Source of the DNA: Cohnella baijiui
Lineage (GTDB): Bacteria; Bacillota; Bacilli; Paenibacillales; Paenibacillaceae
Direction of reading: 5' to 3'
Length of the DNA: 64,000 nt
Assembly (NCBI RefSeq): GCF_020731285.1
Contig: NZ_JAJFOW010000029.1
Coordinates: 1 to 64,000 of the forward strand
A model generated the notes under the pieces. The model did not search any database. It had not been told where the DNA came from and saw nothing but the letters and a program-made list of their open reading frames with translations. Shown in pieces: positions 56,386 to 63,686 of this stretch (positions are counted from its first letter, which is position 1; every line of letters starts with the position of its first letter). The translations under genes were made by a program, and so were the position numbers.

Positions 56386-57108
56386 ATGCGCAGCATGGTC
56401 CAAGAAGGAGCATTGCGCAAAAGAGGGTTGAGTGGAGGCGAGCGTGAACTGCCGCCGCTTAAGGTGCTGCTGCACTGCCGTACTGTCGTCGAAAGGAAAA
56501 ACTTCGTCACGACGGGACTTATGACCCAAGTGGAGGGGGAATTGTTCGAGATCGAGCTTCACGAGTACCAGTTGTTCGAGCTGGGCGAAACGGTCAAGCT
56601 GACCGTCTACTCGCCGGCGGGCATCCAAACGTTCCAGTCGATCGTATTCGCCAAATACGAGGGCGCGATCGCGACGATCCAGCCGCCCGCCTTGCACCAG
56701 AAGTTCCAGGAAAAGCGGGAGTATGCCCGGATCGAGGCGCCGGGAACGGGACTGATCACGCATCTCGCTTCCTCGGGTAACGAAGAGCCGCGGCCGATTG
56801 CGCGACCCATGGAGGTGCTGATCAAGGACGTCAGCGTCGCCGGGATCGGCTTCGTCGCGCCGGACCTGCCCGAGTTCAAAGTCGGTATGCGTCTGCGCGC
56901 CGCACTCGACGTCGGCATCAGCTTTGCCTGCGATATGGATATCGTGCGGCGGGAACGGATGGAGGACGACCTGTTCTGCGGGGCAAAGATGCAGCTGATC
57001 GATCCGGAGATGACCCGGCCGCTGCGGGCGTTTTTGCTTCGCCAACAGGTGCACATGCACGTTCGGCATCGCGCCGAAGCGAAAGCGTCCAAGAAGTTTA
57101 AAGGCTGA
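56386..57108 (+). CDS. PilZ-domain cyclic-di-GMP effector, YcgR-like
   Basis: The 240-residue protein has an N-terminal YcgR-like beta domain (about 20-110, LKVLLHCRTVVERKNFVTTG) and a C-terminal PilZ domain. The ligand-binding motifs are QEKREYARIEAP (RxxxR type) and LIKDVSVAGIGFVAP (D/NxSxxG). Such proteins change motility or exopolysaccharide output when cyclic-di-GMP binds. AGAAGGG precedes the ATG at 56386; an ATG nine bases later is possible. Its RNA is controlled by a cyclic-di-GMP riboswitch, so the same ligand acts on both synthesis and activity. Confidence 0.88.
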   Translation: MRSMVQEGALRKRGLSGGERELPPLKVLLHCRTVVERKNFVTTGLMTQVEGELFEIELHEYQLFELGETVKLTVYSPAGIQTFQSIVFAKYEGAIATIQPPALHQKFQEKREYARIEAPGTGLITHLASSGNEEPRPIARPMEVLIKDVSVAGIGFVAPDLPEFKVGMRLRAALDVGISFACDMDIVRRERMEDDLFCGAKMQLIDPEMTRPLRAFLLRQQVHMHVRHRAEAKASKKFKG

Positions 57109-57151
57109 CTGCGAATCTGGATGGCAGTGCCAGATATGGATCCTCCGGCAA

Positions 57152-57335
57152 TTTGTATTCGAAAAATCATACACAATTACCGACTTAAGTGTTGAACCTG
57201 GCGAAAGTACTCGAAAAATCATACACATATTTCGATTTAGGCGCTGAATCCGGCAGATGTACTCGAAAAATCATACTCATTGTCGATGCAGACGCGGAGA
57301 ACCGGCAAACCTATTCGAAAAATCCTACAAACATT
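57152..57335. repeat. Four-copy 52-bp array with TCGAAAAATC core
   Basis: TCGAAAAATC starts at 57159, 57211, 57263 and 57315, spaced exactly 52 bp. Each is preceded by TAY or TAC and followed by ATAC. The rest of the gap (57336-57503) is a GC-rich stretch with several GGCGAAG hairpins and no supportable gene. Confidence 0.9.
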
Positions 57336-57503
57336 ACGGCTAGCATGGGCGGACCCGACGGGGCCGCCTATTTGGCTTGGGCGTCGCCCCAGCGGGGGTT
57401 CGCCGCCGGCGGGTCTTTGGGCTTCTCGCCTTGCGGCGAAGCGGCGAAGCCGTTACGCTAGAAGGATCAATGTCGCGCAGGGCGGAAGAAGGTGGGCAGG
57501 ATT

Positions 57504-59765
57504 ATGCGCAAGAGTTGGGATGAGGCGACGGCAGCCGCAGGCGGAATCGCCTTTGCCGGCGCGTTGGCTTGGGCGGCCTACGCGAAAGGATTGTTTTTCG
57601 AAGGCGAATCGTTGTACCGCTGGGAGGCGGGCTTAATCGCGCTTGCCGCCGTCTGCGCGCTCGTCGTCGGGCTGCGGTCCCGCATGCGGCCGCCGCTATG
57701 GGCGGCGGCGCCTTTCGGTTTGGTCTTGGCCTACGCCTTGCCGCTGCTCGGGGAGCCGGCATCGGTGAAGGGCACGGCGGACGCCCTGCTGCGATGGGGG
57801 ATGCTCGGTGCCTGGACGGTGCTCGCCGGCCTATTCTTGGCGAAGCCGATTCGGCGGCACGCGGGGATGGCCGCCTTTCACGCGTCCGGCTTGTTCGTCG
57901 TCCTCGGCGGTTTGGCCGGGTGGTACGGCTGGCTGCCGTTTCCGGACATCGTCTTCCGCTCGGGCGATGCCGCCCTGGCGGCGACGGGCGCCCGTTTGGC
58001 CGGCTTTCTGCAATATCCAAACGCTTTTGCGGCGGTCGCCGGCATGTTGGCGCTCGCTCAGTGGCAGCTCCTGGAGTCGCGAGGCCGATTGACCTCCGCA
58101 TTCGCCGCAGCGGCGCTGATCCCGACCGTGACGGCGCTGCTGCTGACGGAGTCGCGCGGCGCGATGCTCGCGGTCGCGGCGGGCGGCGCGATCTCGTGGG
58201 CGTTTCGGCCGCGGGAGCGGCGAGGCTTCGCGCTGGCCGCCGCCGGCATCGCGATCGGACTGGCTTCCGCTGCCGCCAGCGCCTCCTTCGCCGCCATGGA
58301 GCGCGGCTCGCCGGCGGCGGGCTGCGGGTGGCTGCTCGCCGCAGCGGCCGTCGGCGGCGCCGCGCTCTGGCTGCTGCGCCCCCGGACGGAGGAGGCGACG
58401 CCCAAATGGGCGGCCGCCCTCGCATCGATATGGGGCGGCTCAGCCTTGTTTGCGCTTGGTCTCGCGGCCGCCTACCTGCTGCTGATCGGCGGCGGATCCG
58501 GCGGGGCGCGCGTCGCCTCCGGCCACCTCGAGACGGCCTCCGCGAGACAGCTCTACTACGCGGACGCGCTCCGCATGTTCGCCGAGCGGCCGCTGCTCGG
58601 CGCGGGGGGCGAAACCTGGCGGATGCAGGCGGGGCTTTATCAAAGCCAGCCCTATATCGGCAACGAGGTGCACAGCGGCTACCTGGAGGTATTGATCGAC
58701 ACCGGCCTCGTCGGCTTCGCCTTGCTGATGCTCATGCTCATTTGTTATGCCGTCAAGACGCGCAGAAGCGCAGCTTCGGCATGGGGGCCTGCCGCCGTGC
58801 TGCTCGCGCACGCGGCGGTCGACTTCGACTGGGCGTACGCGTTCGTGTGGATGCTGCTGCTGTACTGGCTGGCGCTGCATCTTGCGGAACGAGAGAAGGG
58901 ACCGGCTTCGGCGATGGCCGGAGATGCCGCTGCCGACCCGCCGCATGGCGCCGTCGACGAGCCAGCCGCCGACGCTCCGGGCGAAGCGACGACGGCCGGC
59001 AATAGCGAAGCGCAGGCGCCGCGAACCGAGGCGGCTCCCCGGGCGGGCCTAGGGCGGCTTGCGGTTAGCGCGCTGCCCGCGCTGCTGCTGCTCGGCCTGG
59101 CGGCCGCGACGGTCCCTTCGGCGTGGCGATATGCCGATGCTGCGCGAGCCGACGTCATGGCGGCCGCCGCCCGCAGCGACGCCGTGAGGATCGCGGCATG
59201 GCGCGAAGCGCTGGAGGCGAACCCTGCCTGGAGCCTGGTTCGCCTGCGGCTGGGCGCACTCCTGGCGCCGCAGGAGCGGACGGGACTGCTGGCCCAAGGG
59301 CTGCGCTACGAACCGCGGTCGGCCGCGCTGCATTTCGATCTGGGCATGGCCTTCGTCGACCTGGGCGAGACGGCAGCCGCCGAGAAGCACCTGCGGGAGG
59401 CGATTCGCCTCAATCGCTTCAACCGAGACGCCCAGGACGCCGTCATTGCCCGGCTGATGCGCTTGTCCGAGCGTTTCGACAACGACGGCGACGCCGGTTC
59501 CGCCAAGTCGGCGGCGGAAGCGACGGCCGGCTTTTTCGAACGGTACCGCGATCTGTACGCGCGCCAATACGCCGGCCGGCCGAATCCGTGGTACGAGACG
59601 GGCTTGTTCGCTTCCGCCAAAGTCAACGCCGCCAAAGCCTATCGGAGAATGGGCATGCCGAACGAAGCGGAGAAGCTGCTGCGGGAGGTCATCGAGGAAG
59701 ATCGGGAAGGATGGCGGGACGAAGCCGAGACGCTGTTGAAGGAGATGGGGCTGCCGCAGTCCTGA
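57504..59765 (+). CDS. O-antigen ligase/polymerase-like membrane protein with TPR tail
   Basis: The protein of about 753 residues has some twelve membrane helices. The O-antigen ligase (Wzy/WaaL-type) core includes RLAGFLQYPNAFAAVAGMLA, LTESRGAMLAVAAGGAISWA and, in the large loop, ADALRMFAERPLLGAGGETW and YIGNEVHSGYLEVLIDTG, with the conserved Arg and His. A variable Ala/Glu linker, one more helix, and TPR motifs follow (LHFDLGMAFVDLGETAAAEK; AYRRMGMPNEAEKLLREV). It should join or polymerise lipid-linked glycans outside the membrane. The ATG at 57504 is preferred; a GTG 12 nt upstream is possible. It ends before a strong terminator. Confidence 0.8.
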   Translation: MRKSWDEATAAAGGIAFAGALAWAAYAKGLFFEGESLYRWEAGLIALAAVCALVVGLRSRMRPPLWAAAPFGLVLAYALPLLGEPASVKGTADALLRWGMLGAWTVLAGLFLAKPIRRHAGMAAFHASGLFVVLGGLAGWYGWLPFPDIVFRSGDAALAATGARLAGFLQYPNAFAAVAGMLALAQWQLLESRGRLTSAFAAAALIPTVTALLLTESRGAMLAVAAGGAISWAFRPRERRGFALAAAGIAIGLASAAASASFAAMERGSPAAGCGWLLAAAAVGGAALWLLRPRTEEATPKWAAALASIWGGSALFALGLAAAYLLLIGGGSGGARVASGHLETASARQLYYADALRMFAERPLLGAGGETWRMQAGLYQSQPYIGNEVHSGYLEVLIDTGLVGFALLMLMLICYAVKTRRSAASAWGPAAVLLAHAAVDFDWAYAFVWMLLLYWLALHLAEREKGPASAMAGDAAADPPHGAVDEPAADAPGEATTAGNSEAQAPRTEAAPRAGLGRLAVSALPALLLLGLAAATVPSAWRYADAARADVMAAAARSDAVRIAAWREALEANPAWSLVRLRLGALLAPQERTGLLAQGLRYEPRSAALHFDLGMAFVDLGETAAAEKHLREAIRLNRFNRDAQDAVIARLMRLSERFDNDGDAGSAKSAAEATAGFFERYRDLYARQYAGRPNPWYETGLFASAKVNAAKAYRRMGMPNEAEKLLREVIEEDREGWRDEAETLLKEMGLPQS

Positions 59766-59907
59766 GAAAGCCGGCTTGAGCCACGCTCGCTAGCTGAAAT
59801 CGCGTCCGCCCGCCGTTGGCAAACAACCGTTGACGAGTTTGGCGGAGGCGGCGGTCAGGCAGTGCGGGCCCGTCGGAGCCGAACGGCTTCAGCTCGTTAA
59901 CACGACG

Positions 59908-59961
59908 AAAGGCAAGGCCCCTCCGCAGGCGCACGTGCGCCGGGAAGGGGCCTTGCCGTTT
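59908..59961. terminator. Terminator between convergent genes
   Basis: GGCAAGGCCCCT and AGGGGCCTTGCC form a 12-bp stem with an inner GGCGCAC/GTGCGCC stem, flanked by AAA and TTT, so it can act on both strands. Confidence 0.85.
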
Positions 59962-59978
59962 GTTCGTCGGGCGGAAGA

Positions 59979-60290
59979 TCAGCCGCCGAAGGCGTCGCGG
60001 AACGCCGAGACGAGACGGGCCGGATCGACATCCCAGAGGGTGGCGATCTCGCCGCTCAGCTCCGTTTCCCACCAATCCGCCAGTTTTTTGCGATCGCTCC
60101 GGTGCTCGTGAATCCAAATCAGGTTGCCGACGACCCGGCGCACGTAAACCTCTTCGGCCTGCTTCATCTTGTCGGCGGGGATATAGGTCTTCAGCCGTTT
60201 GGCCGCGCGGTACAGCTCGTTGGCGCACGCCCGCCGGATGCCGCGCAAAGTCGGCAGCGGGGCGGTGTGCTTCTCGTTCCCCATCTTCAT
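59979..60290 (-). CDS. Conserved hypothetical protein, 103 aa
   Basis: The protein is mainly helical and basic at the start (TLRGIRRACANELYRAAKRL), with a Trp-rich second half (GNLIWIHEHRSDRKKLADWW). I do not recognise a named family, though similar small proteins occur in Paenibacillaceae. The ATG at 60290 has GGAGAGG seven bases before; a TTG one codon upstream is the alternative. It is convergent with the ligase gene. Confidence 0.65.
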   Translation of the reverse strand: MKMGNEKHTAPLPTLRGIRRACANELYRAAKRLKTYIPADKMKQAEEVYVRRVVGNLIWIHEHRSDRKKLADWWETELSGEIATLWDVDPARLVSAFRDAFGG

Positions 60291-60371
60291 CAAGCATCCT
60301 CTCCCGCTTTAGACTATGCGGAAGAGGAGAGGGCGGTCACCTACGGAAACCAAGGACTCCGACCGGCGGTC

Positions 60372-60821
60372 TTATTGTACGACGACGTACCCGACCATCG
60401 GAACGCCGGTTTTCGGGTCGTTGTGCGTTTCGCAAATGATCGGATAGGTGCCGGCTTGGGTGGGGGTAAAGCGGACGACGGTCGTCTTGCCTTTGTTGAT
60501 CGTTCCCTTGACGCCGAGACCTTCGATCACGAACGGATGGGACTGGCCGCTGACGCCCGTGATGCGAAGCTCGACCGGCTGATTTTTCTTGACGATAATC
60601 GTGTCGGGAGAGAAGACGTATGCCTCGAGCTGCTTGCCGTTGTCCATCGTCGTGCTGAATTCGCCCGTGACGATCTGATAAACCTGCGGCTCTGCGGAGA
60701 TCGGGGCCGATGCCGCCTTCGTTTGCTGCCATCCGATATACGCCCCCCCGAACACCACGAGCGCCGCCGCGACGATATACCATTGAATCTTTCTTTTGCT
60801 GATAAACATGACTTTGCTCAT
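60372..60821 (-). CDS. Membrane-anchored cupredoxin-domain protein
   Basis: The 149-residue protein has one N-terminal membrane helix (residues 13-32, WYIVAAALVVFGGAYIGW) and an outer cupredoxin domain. Copper ligands appear complete: His in SGQSHPFVIEG, Cys and His in YPIICETHNDP, and Met in GVPMVGYVVV. It probably carries electrons or binds copper at the outer membrane face. GGAGC precedes the ATG. It is divergent from the DedA gene, with about 205 bp between; no oxidase gene is near. Confidence 0.83.
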   Translation of the reverse strand: MSKVMFISKRKIQWYIVAAALVVFGGAYIGWQQTKAASAPISAEPQVYQIVTGEFSTTMDNGKQLEAYVFSPDTIIVKKNQPVELRITGVSGQSHPFVIEGLGVKGTINKGKTTVVRFTPTQAGTYPIICETHNDPKTGVPMVGYVVVQ

Positions 60822-61027
60822 TCTCGGTTCGCTCCTCTTCGGCTTTGTCCTAGCTCTATCAAGAGTCTATGCGCGGGCCCGTCCCGGCATGACAAGCCTG
60901 GGCTTGCCTCCGTTGGGAGATTCGGGTAGAATCGGCGTGACCGACTATGCTAGAATAGTATCGGTTCGGAGAGCCCGGCCGCGGGCGGCGCTCAGGCGCA
61001 AATTGGATAGAGAGCAGGTACGCCTCA

Positions 61028-61639
61028 ATGATGGATACGATTCACGAATGGTTGTCCCAATTGTTGTTGTGGATTGAGAGCCTTGGGTATTTCGGCATCA
61101 TTATCGGTCTGGCCATCGAAGTCATCCCGAGCGAGATCGTACTGGGTTACGGCGGCTATCTGGTCGCCAAGGGCGACGTGACGTTCTGGGGCGCCGTGCT
61201 GTGCGGGACGATCGGCGCGATTCTGCAGCAGTGGATCCTTTACGCCATCGGCCGATTCGGGGGACGCCCGGTCGTGGACCGGTTCGGCAAATACCTCCAT
61301 CTCAAGTCCAAGCACGTCGACATCGCGGAGGGCTGGTTCCAAAAGTACGGCCCCATGATCGTCTTCACGGGCCGGTTCGTCCCGGTCATGCGGCAAGTCG
61401 TTTCGATTCCGGCGGGCATGGCGCGCATGAACTTTTGGCTGTTTACGGTTCTGACGGTCGCCGCTTCGATTCCGTGGTCCATCCTGTTCGTCTGGCTCGG
61501 CCATTCGCTCGGGGACAACTGGGAGCAGATCGACCAGAAGGCGGCTCCTTACGTGCAGCCGGCCATCCTGATCGCCATCGCGCTGCTGATCGTCTACTTT
61601 GTCTATCAAATCGTTCGCCGGCGTCGCAAGTCGGCTTGA
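61028..61639 (+). CDS. DedA-family membrane protein
   Basis: The 203-residue protein has four to five membrane helices and the DedA signature (LAIEVIPSEIVLGYGGYLVA near residue 29; YGPMIVFTGRFVPVMRQVVS near residue 120, then IPAGMARM). DedA proteins are thought to move phospholipids or undecaprenyl phosphate between leaflets and to keep proton-motive force. The first of two adjacent ATG codons is used; AGCAGG lies upstream. TATGCTAGAAT at about 60947 is the likely extended -10 box. Confidence 0.87.
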   Translation: MMDTIHEWLSQLLLWIESLGYFGIIIGLAIEVIPSEIVLGYGGYLVAKGDVTFWGAVLCGTIGAILQQWILYAIGRFGGRPVVDRFGKYLHLKSKHVDIAEGWFQKYGPMIVFTGRFVPVMRQVVSIPAGMARMNFWLFTVLTVAASIPWSILFVWLGHSLGDNWEQIDQKAAPYVQPAILIAIALLIVYFVYQIVRRRRKSA

Positions 61640-61646
61640 ATTCGCG

Positions 61647-61673
61647 AGGCGTCTCCGCTTGGAGACGCCTTTT
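61647..61673 (+). terminator. Terminator after the DedA gene
   Basis: AGGCGTCTCC and GGAGACGCCT form a perfect 10-bp stem around GCTT, followed by TTT. TACAAT at 61680 is a likely -10 box of the next gene, so this promoter stands right behind the terminator. Confidence 0.88.
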
Positions 61674-61754
61674 GCATTTGCTACAATAGGATCAAGATTG
61701 AGAGGAACAAGCAAGGCTCGGCAGACTTGTCCGGGCCGGAAAAGAGGGATCGGG

Positions 61755-62321
61755 ATGAGCCAACAGGTGGGACACAAACTGAATCAGGGCATCTCGCCGC
61801 GCCAATTCATGGACGGCATGGAGAAAAACAAAGAAGCGTTCGCGGCGAATTACGAGCAATTCGCCTGGCCGAGCGACGAAGTACGCGAATTTTACGAATC
61901 GCTGAACAACCGCGACGACCTGCGCGCTATGATCATCACGGCGGACTGGTGCGGGGATGCGCTGCGCAGCGTGCCGATCGCCTTCCGCGCGCTGGAGACA
62001 GCGGGCATTCCGACCGAGGTGATGATCATCGAGCAGCACTACGACTTGATCGATCAGCACTTGACGCTGGGCGGCCGTTCCATTCCGATCGTGCTTTTCA
62101 TCGATACGGGCGGCCATCTGCTCGGCAAGTGGGGACCGCGTCCGCAGCGCGTGCAGGAAGTCATGATCGCGTTCAAGGCGGACAATCCGGACCGCGAGGC
62201 GCCGACTTACCAGGACAACCTGGCCGAAGCCCGCAAGGAACTCGTGCAAAGGTACGGGGAAGCGGCGGACTATACGCCGGTCGTCCTCCGGGAATGGCAA
62301 GACATTCTCGAGCGCGTGTGA
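61755..62321 (+). CDS. Thioredoxin-like protein with single-Cys WCGD motif
   Basis: The 188-residue protein has the thioredoxin fold (RAMIITADWCGDALRSVPIA; the cis-Pro loop GRSIPIVLFIDTGGHLLGKW). In place of CxxC it has CGDA, so it has one active Cys only. It may act as a monothiol reductase or bind substrates without forming an internal disulphide. GAGGGATC precedes the ATG at 61755. It is 13 nt ahead of the metallo-beta-lactamase-fold gene, probably co-transcribed. Confidence 0.82.
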   Translation: MSQQVGHKLNQGISPRQFMDGMEKNKEAFAANYEQFAWPSDEVREFYESLNNRDDLRAMIITADWCGDALRSVPIAFRALETAGIPTEVMIIEQHYDLIDQHLTLGGRSIPIVLFIDTGGHLLGKWGPRPQRVQEVMIAFKADNPDREAPTYQDNLAEARKELVQRYGEAADYTPVVLREWQDILERV

Positions 62322-62334
62322 GGCGCAGAACCGG

Positions 62335-62967
62335 ATGCTGACGTTTCAGAGATTCACGTTGGGGGCGCTGCAGACGAACGCCTACGTGCTGATCGACGCG
62401 GGCCGCACGCGCGCCGTTGTCATCGATCCGGGCACGCCGGACCCCGCGCTGCTGCGGCGCCTGGAAGGATTGCAGGTCGAAGCGATCGTGCTGACGCACG
62501 CCCACTTCGACCATATCGGCGGCGTGGACGAGGTGCGCCGGCGTTTCGGCTGCCCGGTCTATCTGCACGCGCAAGAGAAGGATTGGCTCGGTGACGCCGT
62601 GAAGAACGGTTCCGCCCGCTGGACGGACGTGACCGGACCGGTAACGACGTCGCCCCCGGACCGCTTCCTCGAGGACGGTCAACGGCTGGAGCTGCTCGAC
62701 GAGACGTTCGAAGTGCTGCACACGCCCGGCCACTCGCCGGGCAGCGTCAGCCTGCGGTGCGGCGACCTGCTGTTCGCGGGCGACGCGCTGTTCCGCCGGT
62801 CCGTCGGGCGGACCGATCTGCCGGGCGGCAATCCGGCGGCGCTCGAGCGGGCGATCCGGGACAAGCTCTACGTCCTGCCCGATGATACGCTCGTCTTGCC
62901 CGGCCACGGGCCGGAAACGACGATCGGCGAGGAAAAGACGGACAATCCTTACGTTCGCGCGCAATAA
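62335..62967 (+). CDS. Metallo-beta-lactamase-fold hydrolase, glyoxalase II-like
   Basis: The 210-residue protein has the zinc-binding motif THAHFDHIGG near residue 60, a later His in TPGHSPGSVSL, Asp in FAGDALF and a final His in PGHGPETTIGEEK. These are the ligands of a two-metal site. Short members of this group hydrolyse thioesters or methylglyoxal adducts, often bacillithiol-linked in Firmicutes. The exact substrate is not known. It lies 13 nt after the thioredoxin-like gene, which fits a thiol-linked pathway. Confidence 0.85.
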   Translation: MLTFQRFTLGALQTNAYVLIDAGRTRAVVIDPGTPDPALLRRLEGLQVEAIVLTHAHFDHIGGVDEVRRRFGCPVYLHAQEKDWLGDAVKNGSARWTDVTGPVTTSPPDRFLEDGQRLELLDETFEVLHTPGHSPGSVSLRCGDLLFAGDALFRRSVGRTDLPGGNPAALERAIRDKLYVLPDDTLVLPGHGPETTIGEEKTDNPYVRAQ

Positions 62968-62978
62968 CGGCAGCAGAG

Positions 62979-63012
62979 GCGCCCTCGCCGGGTTCGGCGG
63001 GGGTGCTTTTTT
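62979..63012 (+). terminator. Terminator after the hydrolase gene
   Basis: GCGCCCTCGCCG and CGGCGGGGGTGC form a 12-bp stem with two G-T pairs around GGTT, followed by TTTTTT. Confidence 0.88.
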
Positions 63013-63138
63013 CGACGCGGGACGGAGGTCGCGCGGTTTGACTGCGGGCGTTAACCTAAGCATCGATGCCGACGGCTGATGCCGATGGTAAGAGGGAAGA
63101 AGCGTCTCGCGGGCGTGTGGTTGAGATGGTGCCAGGCG

Positions 63139-63375
63139 GATGAGCGGGAAATGGTACCGTACCTGCGGGTGAGGAGCGAGCGTTAATCTGATGGGAGGTA
63201 CGGAATTCCACACAGGCGTGCGGATCCGGTGCTGCTGGTTGAATGAGCGGAAAAAGGTACTTCACATGCGGGGAGAGCAAGCACTCGATTGATGATGAGA
63301 GGAAAGGGGTACCGTACATGCGGCTAATTGGACAAGGCGTGACCGAGGTGTGGCAAAAAGACCGCACATGCAAGA
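63139..63375. repeat. Decayed array with about 52-bp spacing and GGTAC cores
   Basis: Segments of the type TGAGCGGAAAAAGGTAC then TTCACATGCGG occur near 63141, 63193, 63244, 63295 and 63347. GGTAC at 63256 and 63308 and the matching site near 63360 are 52 bp apart. Copies have diverged more than in other arrays. Confidence 0.65.
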
Positions 63376-63385
63376 TGGCCCAACC

Positions 63386-63560
63386 GGCTGACGCCATCTC
63401 CAGCGCCCCCATTCCGCCAGAGATCCCGTCGAAAGCGGCTAACGCCACCTCAATCAGCCTCATTCCGTCCGAGATCCCCGTCCAAAGCGGCTAACGCCAC
63501 CTCAATCAGCCTCATTCCGCCCGAGATCCCCGTCCAAAGCGGCTAACGCCGTCTCCATGC
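63386..63560. repeat. Four-copy 51-52-bp direct repeat
   Basis: GGCTAACGCC or GGCTGACGCC lies at 63386, 63437, 63489 and 63541. Units two and three are nearly identical over the whole 52 bp (CACCTCAATCAGCCTCATTC, then CGYCCGAGATCCCCGTCC). No clear palindrome is seen in this array. The gap from 63013 to 63686 has no gene. Confidence 0.88.
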
Positions 63561-63686
63561 CCTCTCCAAATTTTCCGATCCGATCGGAAGATTTTTATTT
63601 TTTTGTCCCGATTTGCGTTTAGACTGATACAAAAAGAGATGAACGGCCGTCTTTCTTATAGCTGCAGCGGAAAGGAGGCAACACCT

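Noticed and set aside
57345..57461. 38-codon frame beginning MGGPDGAAYLAWASPQRG
   Set aside because: No ribosome-binding site, GC-rich hairpins throughout, and no resemblance to a known peptide; it is more likely structured intergenic DNA.
28620..63560. CRISPR arrays
   Set aside because: The arrays have no constant repeat with unique spacers; whole units are similar to each other, and no cas gene is in the window.
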